A DNA stretch of 64,000 bases. Origin: Corallococcus silvisoli. Its GTDB lineage: Bacteria; Myxococcota; Myxococcia; Myxococcales; Myxococcaceae. Below, piece by piece: positions 33,278-41,344 of this stretch (the first letter of the stretch is position 1; each line of letters opens with the position of its first letter). The notes beneath the pieces are model-generated. The model worked only from the letters and a program-made list of their open reading frames with translations, searched no databases and had not been told where the DNA came from. The stretch spans positions 62,001 through 126,000 of the forward strand of contig NZ_JAAAPJ010000008.1 of the NCBI RefSeq assembly GCF_009909145.1. Reading direction: 5' to 3'. Both the position numbers and the translations under genes were made by a program.

Positions 33278-33919
33278 ATGGTGGTTCAGAGGAAGGGCGC
33301 GACTGGGGTGAAGGCCGGCACGGGCGTTCGTGGGCCGGAGGGCGTGGAGGCCCCCCGCCCGTTCGTGCCTCCGGTGGGCGTCCCGCGCGCCGCGCCGTTG
33401 CCGGGCGTGGCCCCGCGCATTGAGATGAATCAGGGGGAGCCGGAGCACCGGCACTTCCCGCGCGCGCAGCTGGCCACGCACTTCGACCTCTGGGTGGATG
33501 ATGGGGCAGGGGGCCGGCGCTTCTCCGCCAACCTGATGTCCATCAACGTGAGCGTCAGCGGCGCGTTCCTGGCGAGCACCTTCTTCCTGCCCATGGGCAC
33601 GGTGGTGCGCACGCGCTTCGCGCTGGAGGAAGGGGCGGCCCCCGTGGAGGCTCGCGCGGAGATCGTCCGCGAGGAGCGCGGCCCGGAGGAGGAGGGCCGC
33701 AGCGGGTTCGCCCTGCGCTTCCTGGACTTCTCCGGACAGACGGAGGTGGCGCTCGCCCGGCTCTTCCTGGGCATGCGTCTGCGTGCTTTCACGGAGGACT
33801 ATCTCAAATCCCAGCGCGCCCGCTCCCTGCCCAATGAGCTGGAGCGGGTCATCGACGTGATGGCGGCCTGGGAGCTGCTCAAGGCCACCACGCCCGGAGA
33901 CCCCTGGCGCGGCGAGTAG
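33278..33919 (+). CDS. PilZ-domain protein (c-di-GMP receptor candidate)
   Basis: A 213-residue cytoplasmic protein with a Pro-rich first 50 residues and a PilZ domain (about 55-165). Both c-di-GMP-binding motifs are intact: R58-H-F-P-R62 (RxxxR) and N90-V-S-V-S-G95 ([D/N]xSxxG). GGAGG 5 nt before the ATG sets the start. It follows rodA by 15 bp, so it is probably the last gene of the rod operon and may link c-di-GMP level to cell-wall elongation. That link is an inference; PilZ proteins also act in motility and polysaccharide secretion. Confidence 0.9.
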   Translation: MVVQRKGATGVKAGTGVRGPEGVEAPRPFVPPVGVPRAAPLPGVAPRIEMNQGEPEHRHFPRAQLATHFDLWVDDGAGGRRFSANLMSINVSVSGAFLASTFFLPMGTVVRTRFALEEGAAPVEARAEIVREERGPEEEGRSGFALRFLDFSGQTEVALARLFLGMRLRAFTEDYLKSQRARSLPNELERVIDVMAAWELLKATTPGDPWRGE

Positions 33920-33935
33920 GCCTCCGGAGGCCTGC

Positions 33936-34277
33936 TCAGGCCGGCTTGCCGGTGGCGATCTGCCGGCGGCGCTCGGCCTGGTAGTGCGCGGAGCACAGGC
34001 CCTTGGAGCGCTGCTCCCGGGTGCAGCCATTCACGGTGCAGCGGCGGTCCATGGGCACCGGGCCGCCCGCCACCGTCTTGGGGGGACGTCCCCGGCGGCG
34101 GCCCGCCATCATCGAGCCATTGCCCGGCGACGGCGTCACACTTCCCATTCCCGGCATCCCCGTGTTCAGCGCGCGCAGCATGCCGCGGCCGATGGCGTCG
34201 CCCAATGCCTCCGCCCAAGACGTCAGGGCAGGGGTCAGCGGCGCTTGCGAGGTCAATTCTTTGCGAAGGCGTGCCAT
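33936..34277 (-). CDS. AT-hook / zinc-motif small protein
   Basis: A 113-residue basic protein. Residues 59-67 (G-R-R-R-G-R-P-P-K) form an AT-hook for minor-groove DNA binding. Residues 80-99 carry a probable zinc site C-x4-C-x9-C-x2-H-Y (C80, C85, C95, H98). The N-terminal 40 residues are helical. Similar myxobacterial proteins are often labelled vegetative proteins, without proven function. AGGAG 7 nt before ATG 34277 fixes the start. It is convergent with the PilZ gene (16 bp) and preceded by an unusually long, AT-rich upstream region. A nucleoid or regulatory role is an inference from the motifs. Confidence 0.8.
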   Translation of the reverse strand: MARLRKELTSQAPLTPALTSWAEALGDAIGRGMLRALNTGMPGMGSVTPSPGNGSMMAGRRRGRPPKTVAGGPVPMDRRCTVNGCTREQRSKGLCSAHYQAERRRQIATGKPA

Positions 34278-34721
34278 GAAAACTCCTATTGAAACTCGCC
34301 AATCAAGACAGGCGTGTACTCGCGACTTCTGTCTGGTGTGGCGAACTCTGTCAACAAGACATATTGGGGTCGTGTTTGACTCGTAATGCAATTTCAATGG
34401 CTGTTGAACAAAACATGACGGGAGGATCGTCCATCCGGACCAGCAAGGCGTTTGTCTCAAGCGGAGAGAAACGTCTCCCTCGGGGGGCTTCCAGTACCCG
34501 GTACGTGAAAGCCCTTACCGTCGCGGTGAGTTGTCTTTCTACAGACATATCGAACGCGGGGGGTGTCACGGCCGGGTGTCTGGTTGGGGAGCATCAAGCG
34601 AAGCGTCCCCTCTCACCGAGCGCGAATCCTGGCGGTTGAAGACCAGGCGCGTCATCCGTGGGAGGGGACGTGGGGGGACGGGGCCCGCGGTTGGGCGGGC
34701 CGTCACCGGGGGCGCTGGAGA
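34278..34721. promoter_or_regulatory. AT-rich 444-bp region between trxA and the AT-hook gene
   Basis: No convincing gene. The half nearest the AT-hook gene is clearly AT-richer than the surroundings, for example 34281-34420. On the minus strand TTGACA (34354-34349) lies 72 nt before the AT-hook start, but I find no good -10 element. A small GTACC-C-GGTAC palindrome is at 34494-34504, and a 5-bp hairpin GGAGA/TCTCC lies just before it. Confidence 0.5.
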
Positions 34722-35048
34722 CTAGAGCGCCTTCTTGACCGCGTCTTCGATGCGCGACTTCGGCACGGCCCCGACGATCTGCTCCACGACCTTGCCGCCC
34801 TTGAAGAGCAGCAGGGTGGGGATGGAGCGGATGCCGTACTTCTGGGGCGTGTCCTGGTTGTCGTCGATGTTGAGCTTCGCGAAGCGCACCTGGCCCTTGT
34901 ACTGCGTGGACAGCGCCTCGACGGAGGGGGCGATGGCCCGGCAGGGGGCGCACCAGGTGGCCCAGAAGTCCACGAGCACGGGCTCCTGCGAGGCCAGCAC
35001 CTGCTGCTCGAAATCCGAATCTCCGATGTTGATCACGTCGCCAGCCAT
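34722..35048 (-). CDS. trxA: Thioredoxin
   Basis: A 108-residue thioredoxin, the usual length, with active site W32-C33-A-P-C36 (the common form is WCGPC) and cis-Pro77 in S-I-P-T. It reduces disulfides of cytoplasmic enzymes such as ribonucleotide reductase. There is no signal peptide, so it acts in the cytoplasm. AAGGAG 6 nt before the ATG gives a strong ribosome-binding site. It stands alone, divergent from the gene at 35219. Confidence 0.96.
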   Translation of the reverse strand: MAGDVINIGDSDFEQQVLASQEPVLVDFWATWCAPCRAIAPSVEALSTQYKGQVRFAKLNIDDNQDTPQKYGIRSIPTLLLFKGGKVVEQIVGAVPKSRIEDAVKKAL

Positions 35049-35218
35049 TTCGTCTCCTTGGTGTTTCTGCTTCAGCGGGGCTCATGCCGGGGTCCCGCGC
35101 CCACTACAAGGGGATTCCAGAGCATGGAACCCGGGCCGTTTCGAGGAAACGGATGCGGATTCCCGCTGGGCGTTGCACCCCCATTTCACCAGCCCTCCGG
35201 CCAGGATGCTGGTGTAGG

Positions 35219-35593
35219 ATGGAACCCGTGACGAAGCTCTTCCTGTCCCAGGCCCAGCTCGAGGAGTGGGCACTGGCCGACAAAGCAGACCTGCGCGAAG
35301 GCCGCCTGGTGGTCGCCGCCGAGGGAGGGGGCGACTGGCCGCTGTCGCCCGCGGTCCATGTCGTGCAGCTGGTGTCGGGGGAGGACACCCACCAGCTGGT
35401 CTCGCGGGTGAAGACGGAGGAACAGCTCGCCCGGCTGGGGGCCGAACAGATGGCCGACTCCATCCTGGTGGGGGACTCCGCCTACGAGGTCGTTCCGGGC
35501 TATGTGGCGGAGGTGGGTGCGCCCGCCCCGGAGCGGAAGCCCAATTCGGAGACCGACCTGCTGGCGGCCTTCATTCTCAATAAAATGGGCTGA
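35219..35593 (+). CDS. Hypothetical protein, 124 residues
   Basis: A soluble, acidic protein of 124 residues (if ATG 35219 is used) or 121 (GTG 35228, which has AGGATGG 5 nt upstream and may be the true start). The pattern alternates helices and short strands, with K-L-F-L-S-Q-A-Q-L-E-E-W-A near the start and E-T-D-L-L-A-A-F-I-L-N-K at the end. I do not recognise a family. It lies 45 bp before the hemX-like gene on the same strand and could share its transcript. Confidence 0.75.
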   Translation: MEPVTKLFLSQAQLEEWALADKADLREGRLVVAAEGGGDWPLSPAVHVVQLVSGEDTHQLVSRVKTEEQLARLGAEQMADSILVGDSAYEVVPGYVAEVGAPAPERKPNSETDLLAAFILNKMG

Positions 35594-35638
35594 GGGTGGA
35601 CTGAATGTCTCCTCGGCCGGGGTTATGAGCCTGCCGCC

Positions 35639-36451
35639 ATGAGCCATACGCTCGTCTCGCTCGCCTGCCACGCCTACGGGTTGGCCGCGCTCGTCTACCT
35701 CGCCTTCCTGGTCCGCCAATCCCAGGTGCTCGCCGTCTCCGGCCGCGTGCTGGTGGGGACCGGCCTGCTGATGCACTGCGTGGCCCTCATCGAGATGCTG
35801 GGCGCGCAGGGGGGCCGGCTGGTGGGGCCCGCGCAGGGCATGTCCACCTTCGCCTTCCTGCTGCTGGCGCTCTTCCTGGCCCTGGATGTGCGCTACCGCA
35901 AGCCGGTCATCGGCGCGTTCCTCACGCCGCTGGCGGTGGCGGTGCTGCTCGTGGGCATGCTGCTGCACGGAGGGTCCGCGCCGCTGCCGGACGCCATGCG
36001 CCAGCCGCTGCTGCCGGTGCATGTCACCATCGCGCTCCTGGGCATGACGGCGTTCGGGGTGGCCGCCGGGGTGGGCGTCATGTACCTGCTGATGGAGCGG
36101 CAGGTGAAGACGAAGCACTTCGGGCTGCTCTTCTCGCGGCTGCCTTCGCTGGAGTTTTTGGACACGCTCAACCGGCGGTTGGTGGTGTGGGGCTTCATCG
36201 CGCTGTCGCTCACGCTGGCCACCGGGGCGCTGTTCACCACGACAGCGCGTGGCCTGACGTGGGCGCTGGAGGCCAAGCACGTGGCCACGTTCGTCGCGTG
36301 GGGCGTCTTCGCCGCGCTCGTCAACGCCCGCATCTTCGCCGGCTGGCGCGGCCGGCGCGTGGCGCTGCTCACCATGGCCGGCTTCTGCCTGGTGTTGGTC
36401 TCCTTCCTGTCGTCCTACGACCTGTCCGCCGCTGGCCCGGGGATGCCGTAG
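35639..36451 (+). CDS. HemX/CcsA-like inner-membrane protein
   Basis: A 270-residue protein with about eight membrane helices. It belongs to the CcsA/ResC/HemX group, which handles heme for cytochrome c assembly or modulates glutamyl-tRNA reductase. The placement 2 bp before hemA favours the HemX role. The tryptophan-rich WWD heme motif of true CcsA is not apparent, another reason not to call it ccsA. The ATG lacks a Shine-Dalgarno sequence, but TATGAG ends 9 nt before it. Confidence 0.82.
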   Translation: MSHTLVSLACHAYGLAALVYLAFLVRQSQVLAVSGRVLVGTGLLMHCVALIEMLGAQGGRLVGPAQGMSTFAFLLLALFLALDVRYRKPVIGAFLTPLAVAVLLVGMLLHGGSAPLPDAMRQPLLPVHVTIALLGMTAFGVAAGVGVMYLLMERQVKTKHFGLLFSRLPSLEFLDTLNRRLVVWGFIALSLTLATGALFTTTARGLTWALEAKHVATFVAWGVFAALVNARIFAGWRGRRVALLTMAGFCLVLVSFLSSYDLSAAGPGMP

Positions 36452-36453
36452 CC

Positions 36454-37794
36454 ATGGAATTCATCTGTATCGGCGTGTCCCACCGCACCGCGCCCCTGGG
36501 CGTCCGGGAGCGGCTGGCATTGCCCGAAGCCCAGCAGACGGACGTGTTGCGTCGGCTGGCGCAGGCGCCCGTGGAGGCGCTCTGGGTGTCCACCTGCAAC
36601 CGCGTGGAGGTCTACCTGGTGGCCCCCAGCGCGGAGCAGGCGCGGGAGCGCGCGCGGGAGACGCTGCGCACGCTGGGCGGGGCGGAGGCGCTGGAGCACC
36701 TGTACGAACACCAGGGCGAGGCGGCGCTCGTGCACCTCTTCCGGGTGGCCTCCAGCCTGGACTCCATGGTGCTGGGCGAGGCGCAGATCCTGGGCCAGGT
36801 GAAGGACGCCTTCGAGCGCGGCCAGGGCGCGGGCGCGGTGCGCGGCGAGCTGACGCGCGCGTGCGCGGCGGCGTTCGGCTGCGCCAAGCGCGTTCGCACG
36901 GAGACGGCGGTGGGGAGGGCGGCCACGTCCATGGCGTCCGCGGCGGTGCAGCTGGCGAGCAAGGTCTTCGACGGGCTCAAGGACAAGACGGTGCTGGTGG
37001 TGGGCGCGGGGGAGATGGGCGAGCTGGCGGCGCGGCACCTGAAGAACGCGGGCGCCGGGAAGCTCATCGTGACCAACCGCACGCTGGCCCGCGCGGAGGC
37101 GCTGGTGGCGGAGGTGGGGGGCGTCGCGCGGCCCTTCGAGGAGCTCTTCGCGCTGCTGGCGTCCGCGGACGTGGTGGTGACGAGCACCGCGTCGCCCGTG
37201 CCGCTCTTCACGCGCGACAACGTGGGGGCGCTGGGCAAGGCGCGCAAGGGACGGCCGCTGTTCATGGTGGACCTCGCGGTGCCGCGCGACATCGACCCGG
37301 CGGTGGGCACCCTGGACTGGGTGCACGCGTACGACGTGGACGACATCCAGAAGTTCGTCGCGGACAACACCGCCGCGCGCGCGGAAGAGGCGCACAAGGC
37401 GGGCGGGCTGGTGGCGCAGGAGGTGGCGCGCTTCGCCCGCGAGCGCGCGCTGCGCGACGGCATGCCCGTGCTGGCCCGCCTGCGCCAGCGCGCGGAGGCC
37501 ATCGCCCGCGCGGAGGTGGAGCGCACGCTGCAGGGCCTGGGTGACGGGCTCACCGACAAGCAACGCAAGAGCATCGAAGCCATGGGACGCGCCATCGTGA
37601 ACAAGCTGCTGCATGAGCCCACCGCGCGCCTGCGCGCCGTGGGCCCCCAGGGCGAGGGCAACCGCCTGGCCGGCGCCGCCGCGGAGCTGTTCGGCCTCAC
37701 CGAAGCGGAGGCCGCCGCCATCGCTCCGGAGCTGGAGTCCGTGCCCTCGACGAATGAGCTGAACAACGCGGTGGCCCATGGGAGCCGACGATGA
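36454..37794 (+). CDS. hemA: Glutamyl-tRNA reductase
   Basis: First committed enzyme of C5 heme biosynthesis; reduces glutamyl-tRNA to glutamate-1-semialdehyde with NADPH. It has 446 residues. The catalytic Cys48 is in S-T-C-N-R-V-E-V-Y, His10 in G-V-S-H-R-T-A-P. The NADPH-binding loop G-A-G-E-M-G is at about 182-187, and the C-terminal dimerisation domain is complete. Start 36454 gives the normal family N-terminus. It overlaps hemC by ATGA. Its tRNA-Glu substrate may be supplied by the gene at 61739-61810. Confidence 0.97.
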   Translation: MEFICIGVSHRTAPLGVRERLALPEAQQTDVLRRLAQAPVEALWVSTCNRVEVYLVAPSAEQARERARETLRTLGGAEALEHLYEHQGEAALVHLFRVASSLDSMVLGEAQILGQVKDAFERGQGAGAVRGELTRACAAAFGCAKRVRTETAVGRAATSMASAAVQLASKVFDGLKDKTVLVVGAGEMGELAARHLKNAGAGKLIVTNRTLARAEALVAEVGGVARPFEELFALLASADVVVTSTASPVPLFTRDNVGALGKARKGRPLFMVDLAVPRDIDPAVGTLDWVHAYDVDDIQKFVADNTAARAEEAHKAGGLVAQEVARFARERALRDGMPVLARLRQRAEAIARAEVERTLQGLGDGLTDKQRKSIEAMGRAIVNKLLHEPTARLRAVGPQGEGNRLAGAAAELFGLTEAEAAAIAPELESVPSTNELNNAVAHGSRR

Positions 37795-38732
37795 AGGCCG
37801 TGAGGATCGCGACGCGGCAGAGCCCCCTGGCGCTCTGGCAGGCGCGTCACGTGGCGTCGCTGCTCACCCAGCACAACCCCGGGCTGGAGGTGTCGCTGGT
37901 GGAGATGACCACCGAGGGCGACCGCTTCCTGTCCGCGCCGCTGTCCGCGGTGGGCGGCAAGGGGCTGTTCGTGAAGGAGATTGAGCAGGCCCTGCTGGAT
38001 GGCCGCGCGGACGTGGCGGTGCACAGCCTCAAGGACATGACGTCGGTGTTCCCGGAGGGGTTGATCCTCGCGGCGGTGCCGACGCGCGAGGACCCCCGCG
38101 ACGCGTTCTGCAGCCCGGACGGCCACACGCTGGAGCTGCTCCCGCCAGGCGCGAAGGTGGGCACGTCCTCGCTGCGCCGCAGCTGCATCCTGCGCGCGCG
38201 CCGCCCGGACCTGGAGATCGTCTCCCTGCGCGGCAACGTGCAGACGCGCCTCCAGCGGACGCGGGAGCTGAAGCTCGCCGGGGCGATGCTCGCCGCGGCG
38301 GGCCTCAAGCGCCTGGGCCTGGACCACCACATCACCCAGGTGGTGCCGGTGGCGGACAGCCTGCCGGCGGTGGGGCAGGGCGTGCTGGCCATCCAGTGCC
38401 GGGAGGCGGACGCGGAGGTGCGCGCGCTGCTCGCACCGCTGGAGGACCTCACCACGCGCGGCGCCGTGCGCGCCGAGCGCGCCTTCCTGGCGAAGCTGGA
38501 GGGCGGCTGCACCGTGCCCCTGGCCGGCCATGCCACGGTGGTGGAGGGACAGGTGCACCTGCGCGGATTGGTGGGGCGGCCTGACGGTTCACGCGTCGTG
38601 CGGGGCGAGGTGAAGGGCCCCGTCCCGGAGGCGGAGCGGCTGGGCGAGGCGCTCGCGGACGAGCTGCTGTCTCGCGGGGCCGGGGACATCCTGCGCGATT
38701 TCGGCCGCCGCGACGGCGCGTCCCGCGCCTAG
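37791..38732 (+). CDS. hemC: Porphobilinogen deaminase
   Basis: Polymerises four porphobilinogen molecules to hydroxymethylbilane. It has 313 residues. Signatures: I-A-T-R-Q-S-P-L-A-L-W-Q, the catalytic Asp in H-S-L-K-D-M, R-R-S-C-I-L-R-A-R-R-P, L-R-G-N-V-Q-T-R and the dipyrromethane-carrying Cys240 in L-E-G-G-C-T-V-P. The hemA stop overlaps its ATG. Its TAG stop is the first half of a TAGAGT hexamer placed 8 nt before hemD. Confidence 0.97.
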   Translation: MKAVRIATRQSPLALWQARHVASLLTQHNPGLEVSLVEMTTEGDRFLSAPLSAVGGKGLFVKEIEQALLDGRADVAVHSLKDMTSVFPEGLILAAVPTREDPRDAFCSPDGHTLELLPPGAKVGTSSLRRSCILRARRPDLEIVSLRGNVQTRLQRTRELKLAGAMLAAAGLKRLGLDHHITQVVPVADSLPAVGQGVLAIQCREADAEVRALLAPLEDLTTRGAVRAERAFLAKLEGGCTVPLAGHATVVEGQVHLRGLVGRPDGSRVVRGEVKGPVPEAERLGEALADELLSRGAGDILRDFGRRDGASRA

Positions 38733-38743
38733 AGTGCCGGCCC

Positions 38744-39505
38744 GTGGACCGGCGACTGGATGGCATCCGAGTATTGGTGACGCGCCCCCGTGAGCGGGCC
38801 GAGGAGCTGTGCTTCCTGCTGGAGGACGAGGGCGCGGATGTCCTCAGCCTGCCCTTGCTGGAGCTGCGCCCGCCGGAGGATCCGCGCCCGCTCGCGTCCG
38901 CCGCCGAGCACGTGCAGCGCTACCACTGGGTGGTGTTCGCCAGCCCTTCGGCGGTGGAGGCCTTCCTGGAGGCCCTGCGGCTCGCGGGCACGTTGGATCG
39001 GCTGTCTCGCGTGAAGCTGGCCGCCGTGGGGCCTCGCACCGCGCGGGCCCTGGAGGGCTACGGCCTGAAGGTGGAGGCCGAACCCAACGAGGGCACGGGC
39101 GCGGCCCTGTTCATCGCGCTGCGCGACGTGCTGGGGCCGGACGACGACGTGCTCCTCCCGTCGGCGGAGGAGGGGCGGCGCGAGCTGGAGGACGGCTTGC
39201 GCGACCTGGGCGTGCGCGTGACGCGCGTGACGGCCTACCGCTCCACGCCCGTCACCCTCGAGCCCGGGGAGCTGTCCCAGCTCTCCGAGGCGCCGCCGCA
39301 GGTGGTGCTCTTCGCCTCGCCGCGCACCGCGGAGGCCTTCGTGGAGGGCGTGGGCCGCGAGCCGCTGGCCTCCGCGAAGGCGGTGGCCATTGGCCCCACC
39401 ACGGCGACGGCGCTGACCCAGTTGGGCATCCCCGTGGCCGCGGTCGCGGAGCGCCCCACGCCCGAAGCGCTGGTGGATGCCACGGTCCGCGCCGTTCACG
39501 GGTAG
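38744..39505 (+). CDS. hemD: Uroporphyrinogen-III synthase
   Basis: Closes hydroxymethylbilane to uroporphyrinogen III with inversion of ring D. It has 253 residues and the two-domain HemD fold, recognised by V-L-V-T-R-P-R-E-R-A-E-E-L, F-A-S-P-S-A-V-E-A-F, A-A-V-G-P-R-T-A and the late A-I-G-P-T-T-A-T-A-L. Start is GTG 38744. There is no Shine-Dalgarno sequence, but TAGAGT (38730-38735) ends 8 nt before it, so a second, leaderless message could start there. It completes the hemX-hemA-hemC-hemD run. Confidence 0.93.
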   Translation: MDRRLDGIRVLVTRPRERAEELCFLLEDEGADVLSLPLLELRPPEDPRPLASAAEHVQRYHWVVFASPSAVEAFLEALRLAGTLDRLSRVKLAAVGPRTARALEGYGLKVEAEPNEGTGAALFIALRDVLGPDDDVLLPSAEEGRRELEDGLRDLGVRVTRVTAYRSTPVTLEPGELSQLSEAPPQVVLFASPRTAEAFVEGVGREPLASAKAVAIGPTTATALTQLGIPVAAVAERPTPEALVDATVRAVHG

Positions 39506-39577
39506 ACTGTCCGCCCGGTGACGTTCCGGGTGCCAGGCCGGTGCCCCCTGCGGACGTCACGCGACGAGGTGCGGGTG

Positions 39578-41344
39578 ATGAATCGTGGGTTGCAGCGGAG
39601 TGTCTTCCTTCTTGGACTGCTGGCGCTGGCCGCGACAGCGCACGCGCAGTCGCAGGAGGACTACCAGTTCCTGGACCAGTGGGTGCTCAACAACAGCCAG
39701 GACCCGTTCCCGTACTACCTGGACGCGCGGAACAGCCGGCCCGCGGACAATGATTTGTCCCTGGTCGAAGACGCGGTGAAGAAGGCCTTCCAGGCCTGGC
39801 AGGACGTGGACTGCGCCTGGCCCGCCTTCACCTACAAGGGCCGCTCCACCATCGTCCCCATCCCCGACGTGAACGACCGCCTGGACGGCTTCAGCGTCGC
39901 GGCGGTCTTCGTCACCGACCCGAACAGCACGGAGTTCAAGGACGTGCTCAACGCGGGCGACAGCGTGGCGGAGGCCGTGCCCCTGCGTCACGGCGGCTAC
40001 GTCTACCAGTGCGACATCTTCCTCAACGCCGTGAGCTACAAGTTCACCACGCTCAGCCCCACGCCGGCGGGCTTCATCGACCTGCAGACGGCGGTGATGC
40101 GCGAGGTGGGCCACTGCCTGGGCCTGGGCAGCACGTACTTCTACACGGAAGCGGTGATGTACTTCTCGCTGGACCGTGGCATCCAGCGGCGCACCCTGAC
40201 GTCCTATGACAAGGGCGCCCTCTGCAAGCACTACCCCCAGACGGGCGCGGTGGGCTCGCCGTGTGACACCACCGCGTGCGGCGCGGGGCTCACCTGCGTC
40301 ACCACCCAGTCCACGACCAGCGGCGCCACGCTGAAGATCTGCTCCAAGGGCTGCCCGGACGGGACGCCGGGCTTCTGCCCCGCGCCCTACCAGTGCCGCG
40401 CGTCCAGCCTGGTGCCGGGCTCGCAGTTCGCCTGTCTGCCGGAGGCCTTCGGGACGGGGACGAAGGTGGGCAACCCCTGCACCAGCGCCAGCCAGTGCGG
40501 CGCGGCGGACTCGCGCTGCCTCACGGACGCGGACAAGACCACGGCCTTCCCGGCGTGGAAGAACGGCTACTGCACCGAGTCCTGCGTGGCCAACGCGGAC
40601 TGCCCGGGCGGGTCCACCTGCGCGACCGTGGGCTCCGTGGGCAAGCGCTGTCTGAAGAACTGCCGTCCGGGGACGGGCGACTGTCGCCAGGGCTATACGT
40701 GCACGACGCTGCCCGACCAGGGCGGGGACGTGTGCGTCGCGGACTGCGCCACCAGCAACGACTGTGGCGGCAACTACGCCTGCCGCTCGTGTGACCACGC
40801 CTGCGTCCAGCAGAAGACGGGCACGCGCAACGTCGGCGACCCGTGCCTCCAGGATTCGGAGTGCGGCACCAACCAGCAGTGCCTGAAGATCAATGGCAAC
40901 CCGCAGGGCGTCTGCGCGGAGCCCTGCTCGGTGGCCACCTGCACGTGCAGCCCTGGCAACACCTGCCGCCCCGCGGGCACCGGGAGCGACCGCTTCTGTC
41001 TCCATGACTGCGGCGCTGGCACCTGCGCCTCGCCGCTCCAGTGCGTCCCGTTCTCGGAGGGCACCGCCTGCCTGGCGCCCTGCCGCACCAACCAGGACTG
41101 CCCCAATGGCCTGTTCTGCGGCAACGGCGGCAAGTGCTACGACCCCTATGCCCAGACGGATGGTGGCACCTGCGCCCTCTGCGGTGATGGCGGCACGCCG
41201 CCTCCGCCTCCCGTGGACGCCGGGTCGGGTGACCCGACGAACGGGCCGGGCGGCTGCGGCTGTGAGAGCACCCCGGCTTCGGCGGCATTCCTCGTGGGAC
41301 TCGGGCTGTTGTTCCTGGCCACTCGAAGAAGGAGGAACGGTTGA
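39578..41344 (+). CDS. MYXO-CTERM surface protein with degenerate matrixin-like domain
   Basis: A 588-residue exported protein: signal peptide (1-23, A-H-A-Q), a metzincin-like domain (about 25-220), a Cys-rich region of short repeats (about 230-540) and a MYXO-CTERM tail (558-588) with G-C-G-C, a hydrophobic stretch and R-R-R-R. The tail should be processed by a myxosortase and leave the protein at the cell surface. The zinc motif reads R175-E-V-G-H179-C-L-G-L-G-S, where HExxHxxGxxH is expected, so two of three zinc ligands are missing and proteolysis is doubtful. GAGGT 8 nt upstream sets the start. The stop overlaps the next gene (TTGA). Confidence 0.85.
   Translation: MNRGLQRSVFLLGLLALAATAHAQSQEDYQFLDQWVLNNSQDPFPYYLDARNSRPADNDLSLVEDAVKKAFQAWQDVDCAWPAFTYKGRSTIVPIPDVNDRLDGFSVAAVFVTDPNSTEFKDVLNAGDSVAEAVPLRHGGYVYQCDIFLNAVSYKFTTLSPTPAGFIDLQTAVMREVGHCLGLGSTYFYTEAVMYFSLDRGIQRRTLTSYDKGALCKHYPQTGAVGSPCDTTACGAGLTCVTTQSTTSGATLKICSKGCPDGTPGFCPAPYQCRASSLVPGSQFACLPEAFGTGTKVGNPCTSASQCGAADSRCLTDADKTTAFPAWKNGYCTESCVANADCPGGSTCATVGSVGKRCLKNCRPGTGDCRQGYTCTTLPDQGGDVCVADCATSNDCGGNYACRSCDHACVQQKTGTRNVGDPCLQDSECGTNQQCLKINGNPQGVCAEPCSVATCTCSPGNTCRPAGTGSDRFCLHDCGAGTCASPLQCVPFSEGTACLAPCRTNQDCPNGLFCGNGGKCYDPYAQTDGGTCALCGDGGTPPPPPVDAGSGDPTNGPGGCGCESTPASAAFLVGLGLLFLATRRRRNG

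Noticed and set aside
34351..34569. 72-residue minus-strand frame upstream of the AT-hook gene
   Set aside because: Poor codon bias, no ribosome site, and it occupies the likely control region.
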